Shown: positions 17,345 through 26,168 of the stretch, piece after piece
Position numbering within the stretch: position 1 is the stretch's first letter
How the letters are laid out: each line of letters opens with the position of its first letter
Position numbers and translations under genes: made by a program
Notes under the pieces: generated by a model
Told to the model about the DNA's origin: nothing
Database searches by the model: none
What the model saw: only the letters and a program-made list of their open reading frames with translations
Assembly (NCBI GenBank): GCA_963757945.1
Contig: CAVWTN010000002.1
Span: 1,302,001 to 1,366,000 of the forward strand
Source of the DNA: CAVWTN01 sp963757945
GTDB taxonomy: Bacteria; Vulcanimicrobiota; Vulcanimicrobiia; Vulcanimicrobiales; Vulcanimicrobiaceae
Reading direction: 5' to 3'
DNA length: 64,000 nt

Positions 17345-18997
17345 GTGTCGACCAGGACCCAGGAGTTGCAGGCCGCGCTCAAACGGATCTTCGGATTCGA
17401 CTGCTTCAACCCGGGCCAGGAAGAGATCGTCACGCGCGTGCTCGACGGTCAAAACACACTCGCGATCTTGGCGACCGGCGCCGGCAAGAGCTTGTGCTAT
17501 CAGTTGCCCGCGATGCTCCTGGGCGGCACGACGCTCGTCGTGAGCCCGCTGATCGCGTTGATGAAGGATCAGCTCGATATGCTGGCCGCGCTCGGGATCC
17601 ACGAGATCGTGGCGCTCAACTCGACGCTCGGCGAGGACCAGGAAGCGCAGGCGCTCGAACGCGTGCGGAGCGGCTCGATCAAGATCGTCTTCGTGACGCC
17701 GGAGAAGCTCGAGGACGAGGCCTTCATCGCGATCCTGCGCACGCTGCACGTCCCGTTGTTCGTCGTCGACGAAGCGCACTGCATCAGTGCGTGGGGCCAC
17801 GATTTTCGTCCCGCCTATCTCGCGCTCGCACAGGCGATCGCGGCCCTCGGCCACCCCACGGTGCTGGCGCTCACGGCAACGGCGACGCCGGCGGTCCGCG
17901 AAGACATCCTGATCCAGCTCGGCATTCCGGGAACCAAGACGATCGTCAAGGGGTTCGACCGGCCGAACCTGCAGTACGAAGTGCTGCGCTCCGCCAACGA
18001 GAGCGCGAAACTCAAGCATTTGCGGGAATTGTTCGAGACGGGCAGCCTCGAGGGCACGGGGATCATCTACACGGCGACGATCAAGAACGCGCTCGAAGTG
18101 CAGCGCTTTCTGCACGACGCGCTCGATCTGCCCGCCGCGGTGTATCACTCCAAATTGCAGAAGCACGATCGCGTCTCCGTGCACGAATTGTTCATGAACG
18201 AGACGATCCGGGCCGTGGTCGCAACGAATGCATTTGGTCTCGGCATCGACAAGCCGAACATTCGCTTCGTGATCCATTACGATCTGCCGGGCTCGATCGA
18301 AGCCTATACGCAGGAGGCGGGTCGCGCCGGGCGCGACGGCGAGCGCTCTCGATGTATCCTCCTGTATCGCATGAGCGACACGCGCGTGCAAAACTACTTC
18401 CTCACCGGAAAGTATCCCGCGATCGAGGAAGTGCAGAAAGTGTACGCGACGCTGGACTATTTCGACACGCAAGAGGGCGGCGTTTCGCTGACCGACCTGC
18501 GTAAGATCTCGCTCCTGCCGCTCACGAAGCTCAAAGTGGTTCTGGCCTTACTCAAGAAGGCGGAGTTCATTCAACTGCGCAGCCGCTCGCGCTACGCGCT
18601 GACGCCGCAGGCGAAAAAGAATCCCGCGCTCGTGCTGAACTTGGCGAATTACGAAACGAAGAAGGCCTACGACCAGAGCAAACTCGCGATGGTGTTGCAG
18701 TATTCGGAGACGGACGCGTGCCGCCGCAAGTTCATCCTCAACTATTTCGGGGAAGAATTCGAGCGGGAAGGTTGCGGGGCGTGCGATAACTGCCTGCGAC
18801 GCAGCGCTCGGCCCGCAAGCGCGCGCACCGTGAGCGCGCAATCCGGTTTTCGCATCGCAGATGTCGTCGTCCATCCGAAGTTTGGGCAAGGCACGGTGGA
18901 GCGCACGGAGAAAGACCTCGTAACGGTCTTGTTTCCCGCAGTCGGATACAAGACGCTGCTCGCTTCGGCGGTGAGCCACGAGGCGAAAATCGCGTAG
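17345..18997 (+). CDS. recQ: RecQ-type ATP-dependent DNA helicase with a UvrD-like C-terminal tail
   Basis: A 550-residue superfamily 2 3'-5' helicase. Motif 0 is FGFDCFNPGQEEI, Walker A TGAGKS, motif II DEAH, and motif VI QEAGRAGRDGERS. An RQC zinc site follows (CRRKF and CGACDNC). There is no HRDC domain. The last 45 residues, DVVVHPKFGQGTVERTEKDLVTVLFPAVGYKTL, look like the Tudor-like C-terminal module of UvrD/PcrA helicases. GTG 17345 is preferred over the upstream ATG at 17312 because of the GAGAGGA ribosome site. The next gene starts 14 bases after the stop. Confidence 0.9.
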   Translation: MSTRTQELQAALKRIFGFDCFNPGQEEIVTRVLDGQNTLAILATGAGKSLCYQLPAMLLGGTTLVVSPLIALMKDQLDMLAALGIHEIVALNSTLGEDQEAQALERVRSGSIKIVFVTPEKLEDEAFIAILRTLHVPLFVVDEAHCISAWGHDFRPAYLALAQAIAALGHPTVLALTATATPAVREDILIQLGIPGTKTIVKGFDRPNLQYEVLRSANESAKLKHLRELFETGSLEGTGIIYTATIKNALEVQRFLHDALDLPAAVYHSKLQKHDRVSVHELFMNETIRAVVATNAFGLGIDKPNIRFVIHYDLPGSIEAYTQEAGRAGRDGERSRCILLYRMSDTRVQNYFLTGKYPAIEEVQKVYATLDYFDTQEGGVSLTDLRKISLLPLTKLKVVLALLKKAEFIQLRSRSRYALTPQAKKNPALVLNLANYETKKAYDQSKLAMVLQYSETDACRRKFILNYFGEEFEREGCGACDNCLRRSARPASARTVSAQSGFRIADVVVHPKFGQGTVERTEKDLVTVLFPAVGYKTLLASAVSHEAKIA

Positions 18998-19011
18998 TAA
19001 CGAGAGGTTCG

Positions 19012-20718
19012 ATGGTGCACCGCGGGTGGCCGCGGGCGGGGTGGACGGTCGCGGTCTGGATCATGCTCGGCGTCGGCAGCGCTGCATTCGGTCAGCCCGC
19101 GCCGGAGCCGTCGCCCTCGCCTGAGCCGAGCGTCACGGCAAGCGCCGGCGCGCCGGCCGAAACGGAGTCGACCCCGCCCCCGAACCTCGCGCCGGAATCG
19201 ACTCCGGCCGAATCACCCTTGCCGGAGGCGAGCCCCTCGCCGACCGCCTCGCCGACGCAACCGCCGATCATCGTCGAACCGCCGACGTCCGGCGTCGTCC
19301 CGGGCGGCAGACAGGACTTGCGCGTGATGCGCGTCCTCGGCACGGTCGAGTTCACGATCGCGGACCCGTCGATCGCCGACGCCTCGATCGATCAGGTGAC
19401 GCGGGTCCTCACGGTCACGGGCAAGGCGCTCGGCACGACGACGCTCACGCTGCGCGATAGCCGCGGCTTGACGCGCGACGTGCCGATTCGCGTCGCGAAC
19501 ACCGCGGGCACGATCGCGGAGAGCGCGTACGTTCGCATCACGGGGAACCCCGCTTCGAACTCCTTCATCAAACGGCAGGCGGTTCTGGCGGCAATCGCGC
19601 AGGTTCGCCCGCGCCCGAGCGCATCGCCCGTCACCTCGACCGACACCGTCTCGTTCGCGGGCAGCTTGCCGCTGGACAACGTGGGAACCGCCGACGTTCC
19701 GGTGATCCTCGAAGGCCCCGACTACTTCACGGTCCAGGGCACGACGCACGTGCGCGTCGAGAACGTCGCGGTACCGCGCGTCCGCCCGAACTCGCTGCTG
19801 GTCAGCGATTATCCGGAGCGGCTCAAGGAGAACGGCGTCCTCTTCACCGCCGCCCTCTCGACGCGCGAAGCGAACCGCTTTCTCTACTACCACTACAACC
19901 CGGCGGCGCAACCGGACCGGCGGATCGTGCTCAAGGTGGAGAACCCATCCGGCGCGCCCGCCGTGCTGCACGTCATCACGGGCCAGGCGGGGCCCGGCGC
20001 GAACGAGATGGAGGTCGGGCACCTTTCGGCCTACCGTTTCCTCGTCCACGAATCGCAGAACGAGGGGACCGTGATCACGCTCGGGCCGAACTCGACGGTG
20101 AACGTGGTCGATCAGCTGCTGCCCGCGGGTTCGATCGTCAGCAACCTGCTGCAATTGCACGAACTCGAGGGCGCGCCGCTGCGCCTGGCGCTGCTCGCGC
20201 AGGACGCGGCCGACCCCACGGACGGGCCGATCCCGGGCACGGACCTGCTGAAGAGCGAAGTGCGGCACGCGCGCGGCGTCTACCCGATCCCGGAGTTCTC
20301 GTTCGAGTACACCTACGATGCGGACGGCCCGAATCTCGAGATCCCGATCGGGCAGATCCCGCTCCCGAATCTGCGCGAGGGCGAAGCGCTCTCCGGGGAC
20401 TACGGCGTGATGCAATCGATCACCGTGCGCATCGTGAACAACGATCCGCGCAACGCGCGCGACATCGCGCTCTACGCGAATCCGCGCGGCGGCCGCGCGA
20501 CCGGCACGTTCATCATCGATCGCGCGCCGGTTCAGGCCCACGCGCTCGCGCCGTTCTCGCATTACAAGCTGCGTCAGTACACGGTGCCGCCCGGCGGCTT
20601 CATTCGCACGGACATCGTCACGCTGCCCGAAGGCGGTTCGTCCTATCCGCTGCGCTTGGAGTTCGCGCCGGACGACGGCAGCGTCGCGCCGGGTGCGCCG
20701 GGTTCGCCGATCTACTAG
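19012..20718 (+). CDS. Secreted protein with a pilus/secretin-type N-terminal (T2SS-T3SS_pil_N-like) domain
   Basis: A 568-residue exported protein: signal peptide (WTVAVWIMLGVGSAAFG), a Pro/Ser/Glu-rich linker (about 28-88), then a domain with VVPGGRQDLRVMRVLGTVEFTIADPSIADASI and TGKALGTTTLTLRDSRG. That pattern matches the pilus-formation N-terminal domain found before secretins such as CpaC/RcpA. No secretin barrel follows; the remaining 400 residues are beta-rich and unrecognised. GAGAGG precedes the ATG by a few bases. It lies 14 bases behind recQ, probably on the same transcript. Confidence 0.7.
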   Translation: MVHRGWPRAGWTVAVWIMLGVGSAAFGQPAPEPSPSPEPSVTASAGAPAETESTPPPNLAPESTPAESPLPEASPSPTASPTQPPIIVEPPTSGVVPGGRQDLRVMRVLGTVEFTIADPSIADASIDQVTRVLTVTGKALGTTTLTLRDSRGLTRDVPIRVANTAGTIAESAYVRITGNPASNSFIKRQAVLAAIAQVRPRPSASPVTSTDTVSFAGSLPLDNVGTADVPVILEGPDYFTVQGTTHVRVENVAVPRVRPNSLLVSDYPERLKENGVLFTAALSTREANRFLYYHYNPAAQPDRRIVLKVENPSGAPAVLHVITGQAGPGANEMEVGHLSAYRFLVHESQNEGTVITLGPNSTVNVVDQLLPAGSIVSNLLQLHELEGAPLRLALLAQDAADPTDGPIPGTDLLKSEVRHARGVYPIPEFSFEYTYDADGPNLEIPIGQIPLPNLREGEALSGDYGVMQSITVRIVNNDPRNARDIALYANPRGGRATGTFIIDRAPVQAHALAPFSHYKLRQYTVPPGGFIRTDIVTLPEGGSSYPLRLEFAPDDGSVAPGAPGSPIY

Positions 20719-20736
20719 GCGCGCGGGACCAGCTCG

Positions 20737-21774
20737 CTAGCGCGGCGCGTTCCCAAGCGCCCGGGCGTACACGGCGAGCGTTTCGCGCGCCGCGTTCGCC
20801 CACGAGAACCGCGCGAGCGCGGCGGGACGGCGCGCGGCGGCACGGGCTTCCGAGGCCGCGCGATCGGCGAGTTCGGCGCCGAGCGCGCGCGTCCACCCCG
20901 CGACGTCGTCGGGCGCCGCGAGCGGCACGCCGGGGCCCGCGACCTCCGGGAGCGAGGAGGCATCGGCCGCGACGACCGGGATGCCCGCGCACAGCGCCTG
21001 AGCGACGCCGTAGCCGAACCCTTCGTAGCGCGACGGCACGACGGCGAGCGTCGCAGTCGAATACTGCGCGAGCAATTCCTCGCGCGGCCGGTACCCCGCG
21101 AAGGTGACCCGCTCCGCGACGCCGAGGTCGCGCGCCAGGGCCTCGCATTCGCCTTGGTACGGCGTCGGCGGCCCGAGCGAGATCAGGCGCACCTCCGGAA
21201 GCTGCGCGAGCGCCCGGATCACCACCGCGAGGTTCTTGCGCCGCTCGACCGTTCCGACCGCGAGCAGCGTGGGCGGCGCCGCCGGGCGGCGCACGATCTC
21301 GCCGAACGCGGCCGCGACGCCGGGATAGACGACGGCGACGCGGCCGGGCGGAACGTTCAGCAGCGCGAGCAACTCGCGGCGCGAGAACTCCGAATCGACG
21401 ATGATCTCCCGCGCGCGGCGATAGCGCGCGAGCGCGAAGCGCCCGAAATACCAGCGCGCGTAGGGGCGCGCGTGCTGCTGCACGCGCAGCCAAGCGACGT
21501 CATGCACGGTCACGACGATCGGGAGCGGCGCCGCCAGCGGCATCGTCCCCGACGTGCAATGCAGCAGATCGGCGCGCGCGCCCGCGGCCCGCAACGGCAG
21601 CAGCACCTGATCCCACAGCACGCGGCGATCGAAGCGCCATGGATCGAAACGCGGATCGCTCGCCGCGGTCACGTCGCAGCCGAGCGCGCGCAGCGCGCTC
21701 GCGAGCCCGGCAGCGTACTCTCCGATCCCGGTCGCGGTTCCCAGCGCCAACTGCGCGTCGAGCAGGATCCTCAA
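20737..21774 (-). CDS. Glycosyltransferase family 4 (group 1)
   Basis: A 345-residue GT-B glycosyltransferase. The N-terminal Rossmann half opens with LLDAQLALGTATGIGEYAAGLASAL, a typical acceptor loop. The C-terminal donor half has LLAVGTVERRKNL and the EGFGYGVAQALCAGIPVVAADASSLPEV signature. It likely transfers a sugar to envelope polysaccharide or lipid; the donor is unknown. Start TTG 21774 overlaps the upstream TPR gene stop as TTGA. Its stop lies 18 bases from the convergent secreted-protein gene. Confidence 0.9.
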   Translation of the reverse strand: MRILLDAQLALGTATGIGEYAAGLASALRALGCDVTAASDPRFDPWRFDRRVLWDQVLLPLRAAGARADLLHCTSGTMPLAAPLPIVVTVHDVAWLRVQQHARPYARWYFGRFALARYRRAREIIVDSEFSRRELLALLNVPPGRVAVVYPGVAAAFGEIVRRPAAPPTLLAVGTVERRKNLAVVIRALAQLPEVRLISLGPPTPYQGECEALARDLGVAERVTFAGYRPREELLAQYSTATLAVVPSRYEGFGYGVAQALCAGIPVVAADASSLPEVAGPGVPLAAPDDVAGWTRALGAELADRAASEARAAARRPAALARFSWANAARETLAVYARALGNAPR

Positions 21775-22619
21775 CGCGGGATCTTCTGGGCCAAGCGCTC
21801 GACGGCAGGCTCGTTCGCATCGATCCGCCGCGCCTCGGCGAGGCGTTTGCGCGCGGTCGCGTAATCGCCGCGGCGCACGGCGACCTCGCCGTAACCGACC
21901 GGGATCAAGACGTTCCCGGGAACGACCTCCGCCGCGCGCTCGAAATAGCGCTGCGCCCCATCCAATTCGCCCAGGTTGAGTTCCTGGCTCGCAGCCGAAA
22001 TGAGGAACTTCGCGGAGTACGGTGCCAACGCGATCGCCTGCTCGTAGGCGGCGAGCGAAGCGCGTTCGAAGGTGGTGCCGCCGTCCGGCGTGCGCTCGCG
22101 CGGGGGGAGCGCTGCCTCGAGCACGCCGAGCCGCCACCATGCCTCGGCAAGCGCGTCCGGGTGCGTGCGATCTTGCGTCAGCCGCTCCACGAGCCTGGCC
22201 TGCAGCGCTTCGGCGCCGCGAAGATCCCCGCTTCGCTCGAGTTCGCCGACGAGACGTTCGAGTTCCGTGTAGTCGCCGGCGTCGAACCACCCGCGCCGCG
22301 CGCCTTCGGCATCTCCGCGCAGTTCCGCAAGCTTCGCTTCGAACGCGGAGCGATCGGTAGACGGCCCGAGCCGCGCCGTCAGCGCCGCGGCCCGCGCGAG
22401 ATCGCCGGCCGCGATCGCCCGGCGCGCGAGCAAGAGGCGCAACGGGACCGGCATCGGCAGGGCCGGATCGATCGCATCGACGAGCCCGCCGGCGGAGGCG
22501 AGCCCACGAACGAGCGATCCGCCCTGCGCGGCGGGCGCGGCGGCGATGCTCGCGACCGTCTGCAACGCACCGAGCGCGAGCGCGACCGCAAGACCGACGA
22601 CGAGCGCAAACCCACGCAT
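21771..22619 (-). CDS. TPR-repeat protein with N-terminal membrane anchor
   Basis: A 282-residue protein: a hydrophobic N-terminus (RGFALVVGLAVALALGALQTVASIAAA) serving as anchor or signal, then helical repeats of the TPR type, clearest in AYEQAIALAPYSAKFLISAASQELNLGELDGAQRYFERAAEVVPGN and GDYATARKRLAEARRID. It likely scaffolds an envelope complex. Its stop is coupled to the glycosyltransferase start (TTGA), suggesting a shared role in glycan assembly or export. Confidence 0.8.
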   Translation of the reverse strand: MRGFALVVGLAVALALGALQTVASIAAAPAAQGGSLVRGLASAGGLVDAIDPALPMPVPLRLLLARRAIAAGDLARAAALTARLGPSTDRSAFEAKLAELRGDAEGARRGWFDAGDYTELERLVGELERSGDLRGAEALQARLVERLTQDRTHPDALAEAWWRLGVLEAALPPRERTPDGGTTFERASLAAYEQAIALAPYSAKFLISAASQELNLGELDGAQRYFERAAEVVPGNVLIPVGYGEVAVRRGDYATARKRLAEARRIDANEPAVERLAQKIPR

Positions 22620-22745
22620 GGGTTGCGGTTTCGGCAACGCGCAAGCCGCGGGCCTCTCCGTCGCACGAAAAGCACGCTGCGAGGCCTTTTCCCAACCGGA
22701 CCCGAACGTGCGCTCCCCCAACGCGCTTCTTTGGAGGAAACAGCA

Positions 22746-23297
22746 TTGCGAAATCCCCTTCCCCTTGCCGGACTCCTCTGCGCCATCGTCTGCGTCTCTC
22801 CGGTCGCCGCTCAGTCGACGGCGACGCCGATCCCCGCTCCACCCAAGCCCGACCTGACCGCCCTCAAAGGCATCGTCGGTTCGTGGTCGTGCTCGACGAA
22901 GAGTTCGCGCCGCCCGAGCGCCGCGGCGAGCGCCTCCACGATCTCGCTCGATCCCTCGGGCAACTGGATCGTCGAAAAGACGATCGGCGAACCGACCCCC
23001 TGGTACCCGCATAAGGTCACGTCAACGGACTTCTTGACCTACGACGCCGCTCAAAAGCGCTGGGTCGACATTTACATCGACGACGAAGGAAGTTACGACA
23101 TGTCCACGTCGCCCGGCCCGCACGGCGACACGTGGGTTTGGCACGACGCCGGGCTCCAAAAGCCCGGGGCCGACGTTTCCTCGTTCAGCGACCTGACCAT
23201 GACGGTCAGCGGCGACGTCATGACCTCGGAGAACACGTTCAAAACGAAGTCCGGCAAGACGGTTGCCGTAAAGGGCTCGTGTAAACGCACGCCATAA
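22746..23297 (+). CDS. Small secreted protein, possibly DUF1579-like
   Basis: A 183-residue protein with a clear signal peptide (LPLAGLLCAIVCVSPVAAQ). The mature part is beta-rich, with LKGIVGSWSCSTK near its start and WVDIYIDDEGSYDMST in the middle, a layout like DUF1579/lipocalin-type barrels. That match is tentative. TTG 22746 is the likely start, with a strong GGAGG Shine-Dalgarno at 22733-22737 eight bases upstream. It is divergent from the TPR gene across 126 bases and convergent with the SLH porin across a large hairpin. Confidence 0.65.
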   Translation: MRNPLPLAGLLCAIVCVSPVAAQSTATPIPAPPKPDLTALKGIVGSWSCSTKSSRRPSAAASASTISLDPSGNWIVEKTIGEPTPWYPHKVTSTDFLTYDAAQKRWVDIYIDDEGSYDMSTSPGPHGDTWVWHDAGLQKPGADVSSFSDLTMTVSGDVMTSENTFKTKSGKTVAVKGSCKRTP

Positions 23298-23333
23298 AGC
23301 GGGCCGCCTGACCGTTTGACAACCCTTCGATGA

Positions 23334-23391
23334 CCCTTCGACAAGCTCGGGGTGACAGGGCCGTGCTCGTCACCCTGCGCTTGTCGAAGGG
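23334..23391. repeat. Long hairpin between convergent genes (terminator and/or REP-like palindrome)
   Basis: A perfect 13-bp stem (23334-23346 with 23379-23391) encloses a second perfect 7-bp stem (GGGTGAC 23350-23356 with GTCACCC 23369-23375). The outer-arm start CCCTTCGA also occurs just upstream (around 23325). It sits between stops at 23297 and 23412, so it could terminate from both sides. There is no U-tract, and the arms resemble palindromic repeats scattered through some bacterial genomes; no second copy is in this window. Confidence 0.7.
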
Positions 23392-23411
23392 CGAAGGGCG
23401 GAGGACGTTCG

Positions 23412-26168
23412 TCAGAAGCGGACGACGAAGTTCACGTCCTGCTGGTTCTGAACGAAGTTATAGCTAGGCAGCACGTCGTCTTGATAGCGGTACTGCCGCG
23501 CCTGAAAGTCGATCGACGAATTCGTTTTCGGAATCGCGTAACTGACGCCGCCTTGGTAGTAGTCCTTGCGCTGCGAGATGTTCTGGGTCAACGTCGTTCC
23601 GTATTCGCCGCTGTAGCGCTGCGTGTTGTACGAGAGGCTCAAACCGAGATCTTTCGTGAGCGGGAGCGCGGCGGTCGCATTCAAAACGCTGTGCGTGAGG
23701 TTGATGTAGTTCGGATAGAACGACACCTGGCTGCCGCTCGCGTACGTCCCGGCGCCCGGCACCGGAAACGCCGCGTTCGCGGCGGCGACCGAGGCCGCAT
23801 CGAACGCGCCGGTCGAGAGATCGATCGGGTAATACTGATACGGCGTCGCGTCCGGCCGCCGCAGCCGCTCGAGCGTTCCGGAGAGGCCGAGCGCGAGCTG
23901 CCGGCCGAAGGCCGGGACCTTGAGCGTGCCGCCGAGCGTGTAGGCGTCCTCCTTGAGGCGCGTCGCGGACGCGTACGCGGGGCCGTAGAGGATGCTCCCG
24001 AGCGAGTTCGGGTTGATCTCTTCGAGGTGCTGGAATTGCAAGCGTGTCGCGACGGTGAGGCCGCCCAGCCGCACCGGCGCGTTCGCGCTTGCGGTGAAGC
24101 CGCGCGTGTTCGGCGTGAAGCTCTGATAATACGTCGGCCCGCTCCCGCGCAACGGGTCGAACACCGGATAGAGGAACGTCAGGTTCGGATTCTTCGCGGC
24201 GGCCGAAGTGACGGCCGTGCCCGAGAACTGATTGTCGAACTGCGTGTTGATGCCCAGCGCATTGCCGAAGCCGAAGAACTCGGGGAAGTACGCCCCCTTG
24301 TAATTCGCGAACGCCGCCGGCGCGTTGCCGTAGTATTGGAACGGCGCACCGTCCAGGAAGTTCGCGCCGACGCTTTCGTAGACGACGCTCAGCTCCGCGC
24401 CGTGGATCTTCACCTTCGCACCGAACGCCCCCGCACCGTCGCTGACGGCCGCGATGGTGCGGTAGTCGGGCGTGTACCGGCTCGTCGCCGCTTCGCCGAA
24501 GAGGACCGGATAGGAGCCCTTGCCCGCGATCTCGAGCGGGATCGGGAGTTGGAAATCGATGCCGAAGACCGTATCCGAGACCGCGCCGTAGTCTTGCACC
24601 GGCGCCGTGGACGGTGAGCTCGCATCCGAGATCGTCTGCAGGCCGTCGTAGTCGAAGATGTGGTTGTAGGTGAAGCCGAGCTCACCGCCCGGATACCCCT
24701 TGATCTTCTGGTTGAGCCGCGCATTGATCATGTAGCGCTGAAAGTTCGTGTTGTTCGCCACGCCCAGGCCCGAGTAACTCAGCCGCACCGATGAACCCGG
24801 CAGGAGCGGCGGCGAGAACACGACGGCATTGTACGCGTCGTTGTAGGTGAACGCCGGTGCGGCCGCGGCCCCGCCGGGCGGGACGGCCCCGAGCGGCGCT
24901 CCGTTCGGCCCGAACGGCGTCCCGTCGTAGAACGAAACGTAGACCGAGCCCAAGACCGCTTTCTTCGTCAGAAAGACTTGCGCGAGCGGGGCCGAGCCCG
25001 CGGAGAACGAGTCGGTCGTCGCGGCGGCGGCACCCGCCGACGTGTAGCCGAACTGTTGCGGTACGATCGGCAGCAAATACCCGAGCGCCGGCTGCACGCC
25101 GCCCAAGACCGTCGCCGCCTGCGTGTCGAGCAGCGTCTGATCGACCCGCGTGAACGACACGTTGAAATCCGTCAGCCCGAACACGGTCCCCGAGACGCTG
25201 ACGCCCCGTTGCGTCGGCTGATACGCATTCTCGAAGCCGGCCGCGTACGGATAGCCCGACGCATCGCCGAACGGCGCGCGAAACGCGAGACCAAGGCGCG
25301 AACTCTTCATGGTGTCGATCTCGCCGAACTTGAAGAGCAGATTGGAGATCGCGCCGGCCTTCGCGACGTTCACGTCCACGCCGGGCTCGACGTCGAGCTT
25401 CGATTGCTGCGCGTAGCCGCCGCCGAACTCGAAGTTCATCATGCGAACGGGAAGCGAGATCGTCAGGTTCTCGTCGATCCGGTAGGCGAGCACGAAGCGG
25501 TCGTCCTGACGGATCTGGATCCCGAGCGGGCTCTGCGTGAACGGCAGATTCGAATCGTCCGTCGCGAGGAACGCCGCCGCGAACGGGTCGATCGCGCCGC
25601 CGCTTTGGCCGCTCGGGATCGCCGCGCCGCCCAGGCCCTGCAGCGTCCAGTACGGCGTCACCGCCGATCCGGTCCCGTTGACGATCGTGCGCGGGGCGCT
25701 CGAGAGGCCGCCGAACGAGAGGTTCGGCCCGATGATGCCGTGCAGCGAGAGCGACTGCGCGAACTTCGTGCGCCGCTCGAGCGTCGCGAGCGAATCCTCG
25801 ACGTTCGTCACGCGCACGCCGAGCGCGTCGAGTTCGTCCTTGAGCGCATCGACGAGCTTCTGCAGTTTCTCGAGATCGGTCTTGGAGGCGAGCGTCGCGC
25901 CGTTGACCTGCCCCGCTTGGAGCTTCGCGACGGCGCGCGCCACGATCGCCGCCATCTCGTAGCGCGTCAGCGGGCGATCGCCCTTGAACGCGCCGTCCGG
26001 ATAGCCGTCGATGATGCCGTCGGCGGCCAGGCTCTGGATGTACTGATAGGCCCAATGATCGGCCGGGACGTCCGCGAGCGGCGTCGCGCGCGCGGCGGCA
26101 CGAACGAGGCCCAGCAGCACGCTTGCGGCGAGCAGCACGGCGAACGCGAAGGCCCCCAGACGCTTCAT
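23412..26168 (-). CDS. SLH-domain outer-membrane porin
   Basis: A 918-residue protein: signal peptide (1-27), one SLH domain (about 31-85: DVPADHWAYQYIQSLAADG, ITRYEM-like LTRYEMAAIVARAV), a coiled coil (about 97-136) and a long beta-barrel ending in Phe. This is the architecture of OmpM/SlpA and cyanobacterial SomA-type porins, where the SLH domain binds cell-wall polymers and ties the outer membrane to peptidoglycan while the barrel carries solutes. GGAGGA lies just before ATG 26168. The ATG shares ATGA with the upstream YqgF-like stop, so the porin ends the outer-membrane operon. Confidence 0.9.
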   Translation of the reverse strand: MKRLGAFAFAVLLAASVLLGLVRAAARATPLADVPADHWAYQYIQSLAADGIIDGYPDGAFKGDRPLTRYEMAAIVARAVAKLQAGQVNGATLASKTDLEKLQKLVDALKDELDALGVRVTNVEDSLATLERRTKFAQSLSLHGIIGPNLSFGGLSSAPRTIVNGTGSAVTPYWTLQGLGGAAIPSGQSGGAIDPFAAAFLATDDSNLPFTQSPLGIQIRQDDRFVLAYRIDENLTISLPVRMMNFEFGGGYAQQSKLDVEPGVDVNVAKAGAISNLLFKFGEIDTMKSSRLGLAFRAPFGDASGYPYAAGFENAYQPTQRGVSVSGTVFGLTDFNVSFTRVDQTLLDTQAATVLGGVQPALGYLLPIVPQQFGYTSAGAAAATTDSFSAGSAPLAQVFLTKKAVLGSVYVSFYDGTPFGPNGAPLGAVPPGGAAAAPAFTYNDAYNAVVFSPPLLPGSSVRLSYSGLGVANNTNFQRYMINARLNQKIKGYPGGELGFTYNHIFDYDGLQTISDASSPSTAPVQDYGAVSDTVFGIDFQLPIPLEIAGKGSYPVLFGEAATSRYTPDYRTIAAVSDGAGAFGAKVKIHGAELSVVYESVGANFLDGAPFQYYGNAPAAFANYKGAYFPEFFGFGNALGINTQFDNQFSGTAVTSAAAKNPNLTFLYPVFDPLRGSGPTYYQSFTPNTRGFTASANAPVRLGGLTVATRLQFQHLEEINPNSLGSILYGPAYASATRLKEDAYTLGGTLKVPAFGRQLALGLSGTLERLRRPDATPYQYYPIDLSTGAFDAASVAAANAAFPVPGAGTYASGSQVSFYPNYINLTHSVLNATAALPLTKDLGLSLSYNTQRYSGEYGTTLTQNISQRKDYYQGGVSYAIPKTNSSIDFQARQYRYQDDVLPSYNFVQNQQDVNFVVRF

